64,000 nucleotides of DNA from Macrosoma leucophasiata (GCA_036365455.1 JAWQUS010000010.1:19144501-19208500), one strand, 5' to 3'. Counted from the stretch's first letter, positions 39,011 through 51,800 are shown. Made by a program: numbers and translations. The notes: generated by a model from the letters alone, not told the origin.

Positions 39011-39699
39011 CTGAAAAATACAATAATTAATTAATTAAAAAATGAGTACTTGATTTCAATTTTTTCAGATCTTTCATATTGTAACATTACAAAGTTAAGG
39101 GTTTGACAGAGATGTTAAGACTTATTAAAATATACTCTCAAAATTGTATACTCATACATATCAATATAGAACATTCCTAACAAAGAAATTAAGTCCTCCA
39201 CCAGTAGTCTTAGTCTAGTCTAGTCTTAGACCAGTAGTCTTAGTTTAGTCTAGTCTTTCTGCCTGTCTGTTCACGATACTCAGACAGTACTGTATGGATT
39301 TTCATGTGATTGTCACAGATAGATAGAGATTCATGAGGAAGGTTTGTTAATTATTTGTACAGCAATGGCTTTAACATTTATTGTAAGGTAGAAAAACTTT
39401 TGCTTAAATATAAATTAAAAATGCACTTTTTTTAATAATTAAATAAAAAATGCAGAATACACTATAAATGTTAAATAAAAACAAGTATTTTTTTAGATTA
39501 TTAAAAAATATATACATATATTTTGACTAAGGAAAAAATCCACCTGCACAGTATTTTGATTAAATTTGATATGAATGAACACCACACCATGTGATTTTTA
39601 CTATCTGACTTATAATAAGATAAGGTGCAAAAAGTCAAGTTTACATATTATTGATACCAAAGGGAATTTCACACACAAATCAGTCCAGTTTAATTGCCA

Positions 39700-39900
39700 T
39701 TAGAAGAAGCAATAGGGGGCTGCTAACTAAGCCTGTCTTTGGGTTCAATCCCCAGGTCAGGCAGAAAGTGTACTCGGTGATATCCCTGATGATAATTGTC
39801 AATATTCTCAAGCCTATTACATGAGCTCAAAAAATATAATTGGAGAAACATGGGTGTTGTTGTTGCAAGCATGAATGTGTGTTCTTCTTTGACTAAGTAT
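39700..39900 (+). mobile_element. worn tRNA-headed SINE
   Basis: B-box-like GGGTTCAATCCCCAGG, then GGTGATATCCCTGATGATA and ATTACATGAGCTC, then ACATGGGTGTTGTTGTTGCA. Confidence 0.45.
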
Positions 39901-40281
39901 ACAGTGGTAATAAAAAAATGTTTTTACCCTGCAATACAACAATCTTAACTGTGAATTGGGCATTCATGACATAGCAAGTACATATACAGGCGTCTCTTTT
40001 CAGAAGCCATCTTGCTGAAGTATTTAATAGCTTTAACTTTAAGAAACAATGCTGAAGAATATATTTGCAGCATATTATTGATTCTTACTCGGTAATTCAT
40101 ATTTCAAGATCAGCTAGTAAAGATGGAAAACTTATAAATCATTCAAAATGCAGTTTAATTACCTACTATAAAATTAAGCATAAACACTTTCAACCCACCC
40201 CAGCTTCGCACAAGTTTCATTTATTATATTGTTGGGATGTGCCTGACTTCTTTGACAAAAACCGTGATATCTCGGTAAATA

Positions 40282-41556
40282 CGAGGGTGGATCCAAAGTT
40301 GGAAAAATGGAAAAGTTCGTGGCCCAAACTACAAGGAGATATGACATCTTTTAAAATTTACCGTCATTTGTTAGTATGACTCATATTGATTTATTGTGCG
40401 CAGTTTCATTCCGATACTGCACAATATAAATTTTCTGTGATTATTTGTTTGAAGCATTCTGACACGATTTTCAATAATGGAGAAAATTGAACATGGTGCA
40501 GTCATTAAGTACTTTAATTAAAAAAGGCCTGTCACCAAAAGACATCCATCAAGATATGGTGGGCACTTTGGGGGAGTCTGCTCCATCGTATTCCAGTGTC
40601 AAGAAGTGGGTAGCTGAGTTTAAGCGCGGTCGTGAGAGCATTGAAGATGATCCTAGGAGTGGACGGCCTACAACCTCTACCACGATAGAAAACATCGATA
40701 AAATTTGTGATCTCGTACTGGGTGATCGACGTTTGACCATTGGTAAGATAGCTGAGACAACAGACATTAGTTATGGCCGGTTGCAACACATAATAACGAA
40801 AGAATTGGGATTCCATAAGGTTTTTGCTCGCTGGGTCCCGAGGTTGCTTTCAGCTGAACAAAAACGAGTTCAATTCACAATTTCGCGAGACTGTTTGGAA
40901 CTTTTTGAGACTGATCCCGTAGACTTTTAGTCTAGATTTATTACCATGGATGAAAGCTGGGTTCACTACCATATTCCTGAATCAAAGCAACAATCCAAAC
41001 AGTGGAAAAGATCTGACTCACCTACACCGAAAAAGGCTAAGGTCGTTTTGTCGACTAACAGTCATGGCTTCTGTTTTTTGGGATGCAAAGGGCATTATTT
41101 TTGTAGATTATTTACCGAAAGGTCAAACTATTAATTCTAGTTATTATTGTAACCTTTTGCGAAGACTCCTAGAAGAAATAAAAGAAAAAAGGCAGGGAAT
41201 GTTGCGTAAGAAAGTTTTGTTCCATCAAGACAATGCACGTGTTCACACTTCGGTTGAAACAATGTCTGTAATCCATGATTGTGGCTACGAATTGCTGCCC
41301 CACCCACCTTATTCGCCGGATCTAGCCCCCTCAGATTATCATTTATTTCCAAATTTAAAAAAACATTTAGTCGCAGTAAACGTGTTTTTCGCCGACCTTC
41401 CGGAATCTTTTTTTTTCGAGGAGATAAACAAGTTGCAGTTCAGGTGGAAGAAGTGTGTTGAGCTAGATGGAGACTATGTCGAAAAATAAAAATAAATTTA
41501 GACCCACTTTTCTTTCATTTTCTTGGTCGGGCTTCGAACTTTTGGATCCACCCTCG
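40282..41556 (+). mobile_element. mariner transposon with broken transposase
   Basis: The 1,275-bp element is bounded by TA duplications at 40280-40281 and 41557-41558. Terminal inverted repeats start CGAGGGTGGATCCAAA on both ends. The transposase shows the mariner pattern: HTH region, WVAEFKRGRESIEDDPRSGR, MDESWVH, FHQDNARVH and YSPDLAPSDYHLF, which supply the three acidic catalytic residues of a DD34D family. Frameshifts and stops split it across at least three frames (start ATG at 40477, stop at 40928-40930, later frame change near 41060), so it cannot make a whole enzyme. Confidence 0.93.
40477..41489 (+). pseudogene. mariner transposase pseudogene
   Basis: The initial frame from ATG 40477 stops after about 14 codons. 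The next frame runs 40487-40930 and stops. The MDESW motif follows at 40946 in another frame, and the last third (DNARVHTS to KKHL) is in frame 40950-41489. At least three lesions, so inactive. Confidence 0.9.
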
Positions 41557-42746
41557 TATAAGTACTTTATTGATAAATTATAGATATAAACCTTCCTCCA
41601 AAAACCCTCCGTCCAACATTTTTAACAGGAACAAAATCCATGAACAACTTTCCTAGATTAGTGCATACATACAGACAGAGAAAATAGGGGGACTTTATAA
41701 TATGTAGCGATAAAGTGATGAATCATCCAATTTAAGCAATGAATCAATTCTGACAAATTATAGGTGAATTGATTAAATATACAAAATTAAAGATTGGAAA
41801 AAGGCCAAAAAGTGCCTGAACATCAATTAAAATTTATTACATTGTTTAATATATTTTTCTTGTTAGGTGACGTGTTAATCAATAAAAGGAATGATACTGT
41901 TCCATACATTTCTGGACCCAGTGTTAAAACACTGTAAAAATGATGTCATTTTCAAATGACTATAAAATAAATAATTTGAAATTAGGGCATTTTTTGAATT
42001 GCCAGTAATTGAAGTATATATTATGTTTAAGTAAAAGTGGGGTTAGATTGCTAACGGTTAACTATATTACAAAATTTACCGTGTAATGGCTGGCTGACCC
42101 GCCAGTAATGATTTTGCGGACCCAAAATTACTCATCTCCTTTGTGTTACATATTAAGCACCTGCACTATAATATAATGCACATTTATCTGAAAAATTGCT
42201 ATGCTATTTTTGGAACTATTTGAGTTCCATAAATATAATATTATTATTATTACATAGTAATTTGATATGAAGGACCATAATCCCATCTTAATACTTTTAT
42301 TAGGTACTTGGAATTTGGATGCCTTCCTTACACATTAATGGGATAATTATAAATTCTTTCTTTGACTTCAATAAGAGTATCACTTAGGTACTAACTCATT
42401 GTTTGTTTGGAATAAGTATAAGATAAACATTATTTTACAAGCAAATTCAGAGTATGCCTGTGTACAAAATCCTGTTATGAAAACTTCTGGTTATTGAAGA
42501 CAGATGACAAATTATGATTAAAAAATACAAAATTGTATCTAGTACTTACATAAACAATTTGTGTACATCATTATTTGATTTTTTCTTTGATAATTTTTAT
42601 TTATAATCGCAGATAATGTCAAAAACCAATAACTTCAAGACAGATGAATGCAAACTAATATACTGTAAAAAACAGTAAAAAATCAAGGAAACAAGTCATG
42701 CGAGTCACTGAAATTACTTACACTTGACTTCAAGTTTCTTCTTTGT

Positions 42747-43364
42747 TTACTGGTTGCCCATTTTGACCTTTGACGTCATGTATATGCCGACGATCAGGCC
42801 AAAAAGACCGATGGCCGACCCGAAGATTTCCACAATCAGGATCTTGACAAACAGCGCAGCGTTGGCAGCGTCAGCAAGGGCGGCGCCCGAACCCACGATG
42901 CCCACGGCGATACCACAGAACAAGTTCACCAGCCCCACCGCCAGGCCAGCACCGAACATCACGTATCCAGCCATCCAATTCTGCTGCTTGATATTGAGGT
43001 CTACCAACGGTTCCGTGTACCTTTCCAACATTCCGGACAGCACGATCGCGGTAATCAATCCGTAAATAGCCACCGCCTCGCAGAAGATGACCGAGATTAA
43101 GTTCTTCGTCTTGATTCTCGGAGCTTTCACACCACCTCCCACTATGCTCACTCCGGTCGTGTGGATGCCCATCGCGGCGCCCACGACGGAGAACGCCACG
43201 GCGAACGCGATCCCCAAAGTGCCCCACATGTAGGGCGACGTATTCTCCAGGAACCATCCGAAACTTATTTGCTCACCCTTTCCATTGAGAAGATAGTACA
43301 TCGAAAATATCGGTATGGTGATGGCCACCAAGAGCACAAACAGGTAAGTTAGGAAGTATCTCAT
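42747..43364 (-). CDS. VhaPPA1-1: V-type H+ ATPase 21-kDa proteolipid subunit (c'' / ATP6V0B)
   Basis: A 205-residue membrane protein of the V0 rotor, which carries protons across endosomal, lysosomal and apical membranes. Five hydrophobic segments are visible: residues about 5-25 and two duplicated hairpins. The proton-carrying glutamate is E96 in [13 protein letters not shown], and a second glutamate E179 sits in the matching place of the second half ([15 protein letters not shown]), as in this family. Glycine-rich packing segments ([40 protein letters not shown]) are intact. The start ATG at 43362-43364 gives normal length. One coding exon; a donor GTAAGT 24 bases after the stop suggests a 3' UTR intron. 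Its GC-rich codons contrast with the AT-rich surroundings. Confidence 0.95.
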   Translation of the reverse strand: MRYFLTYLFVLLVAITIPIFSMYYLLNGKGEQISFGWFLENTSPYMWGTLGIAFAVAFSVVGAAMGIHTTGVSIVGGGVKAPRIKTKNLISVIFCEAVAIYGLITAIVLSGMLERYTEPLVDLNIKQQNWMAGYVMFGAGLAVGLVNLFCGIAVGIVGSGAALADAANAALFVKILIVEIFGSAIGLFGLIVGIYMTSKVKMGNQ

Positions 43365-43473
43365 CTTGAGATATTTTTTGATACTATTGGAGTTCTAAAA
43401 CCTGTAGATCCCAAATGGGACGGCCTTTTTTTCTCCAATTCCTACCTTGACAGAAAACTCAAAACGGAGAAGT

Positions 43474-43487
43474 CTTGTGATCACAAG
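43474..43487. promoter_or_regulatory. 14-bp perfect palindrome upstream of VhaPPA1-1
   Basis: CTTGTGATCACAAG lies 110 bases upstream of the VhaPPA1-1 start, in the likely promoter or 5' UTR. It is not the CACGTG box known from V-ATPase regulation in animals. Function unknown. Confidence 0.3.
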
Positions 43488-43499
43488 ATGTCAGAGACA

Positions 43500-45055
43500 A
43501 AAGTAATGTTGCCAGATTTATTTTAAGTTTGTTTATGGTAGTGAATGACAGAAATAGAAGCTAGCTTGTCTATGCATTGGCAGGGATACACAACCTTTTC
43601 GAGCCCTATTTATTCGCGGTGAGGTGAGAAATGTCTATAATTAAGTATGTTATCTCGATAGCTTGTAAATAATTATAATTAAAATGTTGCTTATTAACAA
43701 AAAAATCATTAACCGACCTCAAAAAAGGAAGAGATTTATGGATTGGACGGCATTGAGTGAATTACAAACAGGTGGATCTGTGGTATTTAATTTAATGTGA
43801 AATCATGCATTGTGCTTGTTATAACTGCATTTTGAACTGCATTTATACACATAAAGTGGTAGGTATGTAGGTAAAGCACTACGACTATAAAGTAACTGTG
43901 TATTAAGTTTCTGGGCTCCAAATAAGAATTCCGGAAGTTGAGTAGCACGGAAAGTTTATTTACGGAAAGACACGCATTATCTAAAGTATAAAAGAAGGAG
44001 AAAGTTAGCACAAGCACAATAGCGAAAAACATGCAAAAGCAAATGGCGGTTCGATATACAGCAGAGCGTCAGACGTCTTGCATTGATGTCGTATCGAATC
44101 GGACGGGCCCTCCGAACACTCCCGACTCCCGAATGAATCCGAGCGCGCAGGCCGTCACCGTTCGGGAGGGATCGGACATCTCTACGTAAACAAGAATTGG
44201 TTTGTCTGGCTGTTCGTTGATTATTTAATTTTATATATAAAATTATGTACGTAAATTATAAAAGCTGTGTTTTAATAAAAATTACAATTAAAATTAATAT
44301 TAAAGTAGCCCCGCTACACACAGATTAAGGATTTGCATTTATATTTTAGCTTTGAACGTTAAATTTCCTAAATGTAAAAATAAATAGTAAAAAAAATAAT
44401 CTAAATGTTATAAAACACACGGTTTCCTACTAAAAAAAAAATATTCATCCGGTTACTGGCAGAAAAGACTCAGCCTTATAATAGCGGTGGTGTTAGTATC
44501 TCTACTTTTAATTCTAAGCAGTTCACTGGGATAGCTAGCGGATTCATAAAACTCTGGGCGGATCTCACCGTCTGCCTTAAGAATTAAGCTTAATAAAACG
44601 CGTTTTAATTTAAAAATTGCATCCAATTTCAACCTTATCATGAACAATTTTATTTTCATCGGTGACATCCAAATAGTGTTATTGAACTCGTTTAAGAACG
44701 TAAAACGCCTTTTATTACGACGGTGAAATCGGCCCTTATTAGTATTATACATATTCATATTAGTGCTTCTTTCTTCTATTCTCCATGATGGTAAATGGTA
44801 GAAAATAGACTACCTGTGTGTGCAATGCAAGAAGCTTGAAGGTAAAAATGGAGTCCAAACTCCAAACAAAAGTTTGAGTGAAATACCTCAAATACCTACA
44901 TATCTCTATCCTCCTCTTGGGGGGCCGACCTCTCTTTTTAGTGTGATCTGTGGTATTGCTATCTTTTTAATTATATCTCCTACGAAACTTTGTGAAAGAA
45001 ACACCACAGTTACAGAATTACATGATAAACATTACTGCATAATTTATTTACAACT
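43500..45055. other. intergenic stretch, no gene seen
   Basis: AT rich except for a GC-rich patch at about 44040-44190 (GATCGGAC, CGGGAG repeats) that could be a promoter or old repeat. The 44820-45071 part reads open into the LINE only by chance; the LINE begins at 45072. Confidence 0.4.
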
Positions 45056-45071
45056 TATTAAATGTATTCAA

Positions 45072-46688
45072 GTCAGCAACCCTGACGCCGGAGTTGCTGA
45101 CTTGACGGTGCCGGCTTGTGAGGATATAACAATAGATGAGATTGTAAGGGCGATACGAAGTTTGAAATGTGGTAAGGCTGCGGGTATTGATCAGGTTTCT
45201 GCCGAAATGATCAAATATGGTGGTGCTGCCCTTTGGGATTCTTTCTGGGTGTTGTGCAACCTTTGCTGGAGGTCCGGAAGAATCCCAAAGGATTGGCGGT
45301 GTGCGGTCATCGTGCCTTGGTATAAAGGCAAGGGTTCACGTATGGACTGCACCAGCTATCGAGCGATCAGTTTGATCAGTTTGGCAGCTAAAGTGTATGG
45401 GAAAGTCTTAGAAAGAAGAATGAAAGAGAAGTCCGACGGGTTGTTGTGGGATGCACAGGGTGGTTTCAGATCTGGAAGAGGATGTATGGATCAAGTTTTC
45501 TCCCTCCGCAACATCGTAGAGAAGCATCTGGCTGTGAGCCAGAAGGTTTTCTGCGGTTTTGTGGATTTGGAGAAGGCGTTTGATAGGGTATTACGAAAGG
45601 AGCTGTGGGACATTTTGCCAGAGTATGGTATTGATGGCAGTCTGCTCCGTGCAATACAGTCCACGTATGTGGGCTGTCAAGCATGTGTGCGGGTAGATGG
45701 TAACATGTCACCCTGGTTTGATGTTAACATCGGTGTCAAACAGGGTTGCGTGCTTTCGTCTAGGCTGTTTATTATATATCTGGACAAATGCCTCCAGAGG
45801 GTGAAGTTGATGGATGTGGGAGTGCGTATGGGTGACTTAGTGGTGAACTGTCTGCTTTACGCAGATGATGCGGTAATTGTTAGCTCTACACCATCTGGGC
45901 TACAAGCACTAGTCACAATCATGAAAGAGGATTGTATGGAGAAAGGCTTACAATTGAATGTGGATAAAACTAAAGTATTAGTATTTGAAAGAGATGAACA
46001 GAGAACAAATGCAAGGGTAGTAGTAGATGATGCAGTGTTAGAACAGGTTGATGAAATTGTATATCTTGGATGTGCTTTTAGCAAGGATGGTAGGTACACC
46101 ACTGACATAGAAAGAAGAGTGCTTGCTGGGAATTGCGTGAATGGAGCGTTGGGTAAGCTGCTAGAATCTAAACATCTCAGCCAGCGGGCTCGACTAGCCG
46201 TACATAATGCTGTACTTACTCCAACGCTTTTATATGGAAGCGAGAGCTGGGTATGCAGGAAAGAGCATGAAAGTAAGTTGAACGCGGTCGAGATGAGATC
46301 TTTGCGCAAGATCTGCGGTGTATCACTCACCGATCGCGTTCGTAATGAAGATGTAAGAAAGAGACTTTGTGTGAATGATAGTATCGGTGTAAAAATGAAA
46401 AAAGGCATGCTCCGATGGTTCGGGCATATAGAAAGAATGTCGAATGAGCGAATGACTAAACAGATATACAATGCGAATGTGGATGGTTGCAGAGGCCCAG
46501 GAAGACCAAGGCTGACCTACCATGACCAAATAGGTCGAGTTCTGTCTGATGGTGGTGTCAAAAGTCTTAGGAATCGGCGTGCATGTATGAAGAGAATGAT
46601 GAAGGTAGACGAGGCACGAGAGGTTTGTCAGAACCGGGATGTCTGGCGCTCTACACTCTCTGCCTACCCCGTTAGGGACCTGGCGTGA
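45072..46688 (+). CDS. reverse transcriptase, N-terminally truncated
   Basis: The open frame runs to TGA at 46686-46688. Finger and palm motifs are present from residue 20 or so; the upstream 84 codons that read open (from 44820) are host sequence. No start codon belongs to the element, so expression would depend on read-through. The clade (RTE-like) is judged from the motif style and is less certain than the enzyme type. Confidence 0.85.
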   Translation, partial: VSNPDAGVADLTVPACEDITIDEIVRAIRSLKCGKAAGIDQVSAEMIKYGGAALWDSFWVLCNLCWRSGRIPKDWRCAVIVPWYKGKGSRMDCTSYRAISLISLAAKVYGKVLERRMKEKSDGLLWDAQGGFRSGRGCMDQVFSLRNIVEKHLAVSQKVFCGFVDLEKAFDRVLRKELWDILPEYGIDGSLLRAIQSTYVGCQACVRVDGNMSPWFDVNIGVKQGCVLSSRLFIIYLDKCLQRVKLMDVGVRMGDLVVNCLLYADDAVIVSSTPSGLQALVTIMKEDCMEKGLQLNVDKTKVLVFERDEQRTNARVVVDDAVLEQVDEIVYLGCAFSKDGRYTTDIERRVLAGNCVNGALGKLLESKHLSQRARLAVHNAVLTPTLLYGSESWVCRKEHESKLNAVEMRSLRKICGVSLTDRVRNEDVRKRLCVNDSIGVKMKKGMLRWFGHIERMSNERMTKQIYNANVDGCRGPGRPRLTYHDQIGRVLSDGGVKSLRNRRACMKRMMKVDEAREVCQNRDVWRSTLSAYPVRDLA

Positions 46689-46699
46689 AGATACATACA
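45072..46699 (+). mobile_element. 5'-truncated non-LTR retrotransposon (RTE-like) with 16-bp target duplication
   Basis: Flanked by the identical 16-mer TATTAAATGTATTCAA at 45056-45071 and 46700-46715. The insert starts mid-protein (VSNPDAGVADLTV), so the endonuclease is missing. The reverse-transcriptase core is uninterrupted for about 540 codons: KCGKAAGIDQVSAEMIKYGG, FVDLEKAFDRV, VKQGCVLSSRLF and the catalytic YADD at 45858-45869. The C terminus has WFGHIERMSNERMTKQIY. The tail is GATACATACA rather than poly(A). The perfect duplication and open frame suggest a recent arrival. Confidence 0.93.
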
Positions 46700-46949
46700 T
46701 ATTAAATGTATTCAATTAAGTGTTTTAAGAATTATTAATAATATATCTCACATTGACTATTTTGAGTTAGTGTATCAGTTGAAATTATACACCGACTTCT
46801 ATAGACTGTACGGAAATACATAGCACGGCAACATTGAATCTGCTTATCAGTAATGTCAAAACCAGATCGGTCTAATATGGAGGATGTTCATTATTAAGTT
46901 ATTATGTTTTCGTTGTGTTTTCGATTGTAATTCGTTAAAGTTTGTAGCA

Positions 46950-47063
46950 ATGGTAAATAATTGCATAGTTGGAGGTTGTGCTAGCTTATGGCATCCAGGA
47001 AGTGACCAAAGATTTCACGTGAACAAGTGTTTGAATCGTAATTTTTGTGTCGAATCACTGTAG
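46950..47063 (+). pseudogene. possible THAP-domain fragment
   Basis: A short frame from ATG 46950 reads MVNNCIVGGCASLWHPGSDQ then RFHVNKCLNRN and stops at 47061-47063. The M-x(3)-C-x(4)-C start and the later FH resemble the first half of a THAP zinc finger as found in P-type transposases and host THAP proteins. Only about 37 codons, no downstream continuation found. Confidence 0.3.
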
Positions 47064-48650
47064 ACATATTCTTGTTGTATTTTCGCTTAATATCTTGCTA
47101 AAATTATAAGTCAGTGTTTTAAACAAATTAATGAATGTTAACTTTAGTAATTTCTAATAGTCTTACATTGAATTACATTGATTTATGCAATTCAAAATAG
47201 GTTTGTTTCTATCATATCGTTATCAGTAGTGTTGAAGTAGTGTGACAATAAAATTTTATTAATTGAGAATGTCTTATAGAATAGACTTTTTTTGAAAATA
47301 CGAACTAACATATATTATTTCAATCAAACTAAATAAACTATGCCCGGGTAGGTATATAGTTTCTAAGGGTATATAATTTTTCGTTGCTTGAGCGGCTAAC
47401 CCGAGCGTGAAGTTACAAGTTGTATTTCATCCATTGATTTAAGTAGATAATAAATCTATAATTTCACCCACGACATTTTAGAGCAATAATTTTAAGTAGT
47501 ATGTATTAATAATTCAATAATGCAGACAAAAAATAATGATTATGTTTTACTTTAATGTATATATTAAAATCTAAACTTACATGGTAAACTACTATAAACT
47601 TTGTTAATAAATTGATTATTGGCTGTAGTCCATTTTATTTTATCCCTATTTTCCTTAAGCTCAATTTAAAATCATGGACTCGTAGCTGTCTTTGGAACTC
47701 ATTTCGCTACGGAAAAAATAAACAACTATAAAATATAAATGTTTAATTGACAATATGTATTATCACTGCACCCTTATAGTATCTACACTACTACACTACA
47801 CATAGTATAATACCATGGAATATTTCAAATTTAATGTTTAATTATTTCAAGATTAATGTACGACTCCGTAATTTCCGGCACAGAGTCATAACATAACACC
47901 TTAGGCCTCAGGGGTGGTAACGCATATGCACATTTACCACTGATTTTTGAATAGGTGTCTATAGGCTACAGTCGTCACTAAAAATCCGTGAGACGTGTTT
48001 GGCACCTTCGTTACATACAAAAATATATATGTGTTGTTATGTTTTATGTATAAAAATTGTAGGATTTTTATCATAGAGCAATCGATAGCGTGCACGGGCG
48101 TTGGAAAGTGATTTAATGCAATGTAAAGTTTTTCTTCGTGCTCCTCCGAGACTTCATAAGAAGGTCCTACTCCCCATTAGTTTACTGGACATCCCATCAA
48201 CTTCCATATGGAACCATCTCATCATCGTCATCCTCCATAAATATATTCATTCACTATATTAGAGATTTATGAAATGAGCAGTTGTAATTATAATATTACA
48301 TGATCAATGGCGTTATAGTCTATAACTGTCTCTTTGCCAAACGCAAATAAAAAAAAAACATTTTGTCATCTTAACAAAAAATCACAGACATGTCCCAGGA
48401 AAATTGTAACTTTATGGTCACCCTACTTAGAAAGAGACGGCCTGCCCCCAGAGAGAGATAGCTATATTTAAGTTTGCTTCAAATAGGTATGCCGAGCGTG
48501 GTCTCCTTTTTACCTTCAAGCTTCTTGGTGCAATGTCATTGTGTGGTGTGGTAGAACATGACCACAGAGAACATGACTGACGACTGTATATTTAATGTAC
48601 TCTATGGTCTATGGTAGAACAATTGTTTTTTTGTGCATGTGCAAGATTAA
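47064..48650. other. intergenic stretch with one repeat A copy
   Basis: AT-rich DNA without coding signal apart from the repeat A copy at 47855-48020. The last part probably includes the promoter of the Dispatched-like gene, but no core element is clear. Confidence 0.4.
47855..48020 (+). repeat. repeat A copy, 5' truncated, diverged
   Basis: CTCCGTAATTTCCGGCACAG, ACACCTTAGGCCTCAGG, GGTGTCTATAGGCTACAGTC. Confidence 0.75.
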
Positions 48651-48891
48651 TATACAGTGATGAGCAACTGACAAATTGACTTGACGTTTATATAATTTTC
48701 AGATTTCCGATTTATTTCGGTGTAAATTATTTTATCAAGGATAAATAAACATTAAAGTGTTTAAAAATGTAATTCCGAACACTACTGCTAAGATCTGATT
48801 ATAAGCTTTAATACACAGGACATGTGTCGCACTGATCAAGGAAGATGAAGTAGAAAAATAAATATGAAGCTAATGAAGTCAACAATCGAAA

Positions 48892-51800
48892 ATGTTGTCT
48901 GCTTACGCCAGATTTATTGTGCGTCATTCTTACCTAGTTCTGTTTGCCGTAAGTGTTATTTCTACTATCCTCACCGTTATTCCCTTGGTCTGTCACGAGC
49001 TGCCCTCCTTCTCGGATCCTTTGCTTGGTTTCGAGACCCGCGGCACTACATTAGCTCATCGATTCATCGCGTGGGAGAATCTTATCGATGAAACAAGACC
49101 GTCCCGTCGGCTCGCAGTTAATCCGAAGGAAATCGAAGACCAGTTACGTATGAATCGCACATTCCACAGCAAATTACGTCAGGACAAGTCCAGGTCCGGT
49201 CGGCCGCGGAACGGTAAAAAGGAACGCAACAGAAAGAAGAAACTCAACAACAACAGCACTGGTTTCGCTCGAACAAGGTATAGATCCCCTGATACTAACG
49301 TGTCTATTGGACATATTCACTGGAGTTTTGGTCGAAACGTGTCCTTTGAAGATGAGAATGTGGTTTTCCTTAGAGATCACACCAGGAAGCAGTGGGTATC
49401 CCTTAAAAAGTTGCAGAATACCGATAGGGTGCTACACTTTAACTATGCATCAGGAATATGCGGAGCCCCTGTGCCTGATTATGCTCATTTAGTTGTGACG
49501 ACCATTGATAATACATCTATGCTGACATTTGAAAACATAGAGCGCGTTTGCAAATTACAATCGGTGCTTGTTGATATTGGTAGCCATGAGTATTATGAAG
49601 TGTGCCAAAGACAAGCACAGGCGGAAGATATCTGTTGCCCGATCTGGAGTGTGCCAAATTATATAGCTTTAATATCTGAAAAGAATACCTGTGGAAATTT
49701 AACTAGAGATGATGTTAGTAGAGCTGTTAGTATATTGAAAAAATGTTCTGGATATTTTCATAATTTTACTTTGATGTCTTCTTGCGAATTAGATAGATGC
49801 AAGGTGCCAAAATATTGTTCTCAGTATGACGCAGTTTACAATTTGTTGTTTTATATGATAAATTCAAAAGCATTTGCTCCGCCTGACTTTAGTGAAGCCT
49901 TTGTAAAGGATGTTATGATCTTCTTACCGTTGCCAAGCAGCAGTACTGTGTTACCTTACTATAAGAAATTGCAAAGTTCAAATTTATCTTATGATACACT
50001 CATAATACCGGCCATAGATTTTGGATTAAAAAATGCTCTATTCGACTTATGGATTATACAAGACACTTGGCTGATAGGTCTAGGCGGTCTATTTGTATTC
50101 ATATGTGTGTGGTTATATACTAAGTCTCTCTCTCTCACATTGTTGTTGTTTACAGCTATTTCATATTCATTGGGTGTGGCATACTTTTTGTATGTCTACG
50201 TGTTCAATTTGGAGTTTTTTCCCTTTATGAATTTATTAGTCATAGTTGTTGTAATAGGAATTGGGGCTGATGATGCATTCCTCTATGTCAAAGTTTGGAA
50301 AATGATTAGCAAGCAACTAATAAGGGACAATGTAGTGAGTCATAACAATGGATTAACTGATATCAAAAATGTGTCTAGTGCAGGTGAAACTATACTTGTA
50401 CAAATACTTGAAGAAACCTTAAAACATTCAGTTGTGACAATGTTCATAACAACTCTGACCACTGCAGTTGCCTTTTTCGCTTCATATGTCAGTAACATTC
50501 CAGCCATCAACTGTTTTAGTGTTTTTGCTGGCACGTCTGTCTTTGTCAACTTTCTCTTGATGATAAGTTGGCTGCCTGTATCAGTATTTATCCTAGATGT
50601 TAAATTGTGTACAAGTAGTGGCAACATGTTAGGTGTATTAAATAAGGCTATTAATGAGATTGGAGAAGATATCAGAATTGTATTAAATAGATTTATCATT
50701 ACATGTGTCACTAGGTTGCACTTAGGATTTGTAATAATTTTGGGTGCTATAGGGATTGGCAGTATTGTTGTAGTTTTCTACTCCCCTGGACTGCAACTGC
50801 CCGACTCTAGGCAGTTTCAATTGTTTCAGACTGCGCATCCATTTGAGCAGTATGATATAAAATATAGAGATAGGTTTATATTTGAAAGGTTTGGCAAAGA
50901 TGGTGGTCCAGGTAACAAGATGCCGCTCAGGTGGATATGGGGTGTGAAAGCTATAGACAATGGTAATCATATGGATCCTTCCTCTACTGGAAGGTTAATT
51001 TTTGATGAAGATTTTTCTATATCCAATCCTAAATCCCAATTATGGCTCCTAGAGTTCTGTGCAAAAATAAAAGCTCAACCTTTTTATCAGCAAATGCTAG
51101 GTCCATTACTTCCTAATTGTTTTATAGAAAGTTTTAAAATGTTTATGAGTCGACGTTGTATAGATAATATTGACAAAATCAATAGAAGTCCTTGTTGTGA
51201 GACATCAAGGTTCCCTTATAAAAAAGAAGTTTTCGATTACTGTATTATTAAAGCGATTGAATCATTGTATCAAACTCCTCGCGAGATATTTATGCCTGGA
51301 GTGGCTGGACCGAAATTTTTGCGTTCCGCCAATCCGCCAACAGTAGCTGCCATCGTAGTTGAATTTGAAAGTGTTGTCCCATATTCCATGTCATATAAAG
51401 CGATGAATGATTTCTATGTCGTTGTTGAAAACTGGACACAGCACGAAATGGCAACAGCACCATCTGGCATGAAATATGGTTGGTTTTTATCAGATCTACA
51501 ATTTTATGATTTGCAATCAACATTAGCTAGTGGTACTGTGATGGCCCTGTTACTTTCTGCTGGCCTCGGATTTCTAGTTTTAATACCGGCCACTTTTAGT
51601 TTCGATGTTAGTATTTGCGCTCTCGTGGCTATGGTATTTTCTTCGACGGTCACGATAGCTATCTTAGTGTTGAGTAATTGGAAACTAAATGTTTTAGAAA
51701 GCGTAGCTATATCTACGTCAGCTGGACTAGCTGTTGACTTCAGCCTCCATTATGCTTTAAGTTATACTAATGCTAGTGGTTCAAAGTCCAATAGAGTGAA

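Noticed and set aside
40065..40379. 104-codon ORF overlapping the left mariner end
   Set aside because: Crosses the transposon boundary and resembles nothing; chance reading.
44820..45071. N-terminal 84 codons of the long reverse-transcriptase ORF
   Set aside because: The 16-bp target duplication puts the element's left end at 45072, so this part is host sequence open by chance.
45857..46715. Minus-strand ORFs of 204 and 130 codons
   Set aside because: Antisense shadows of the reverse transcriptase.
49174..51523. Minus-strand ORFs within the Dispatched-like gene
   Set aside because: Shadows of a strongly coding plus frame with clear family motifs.
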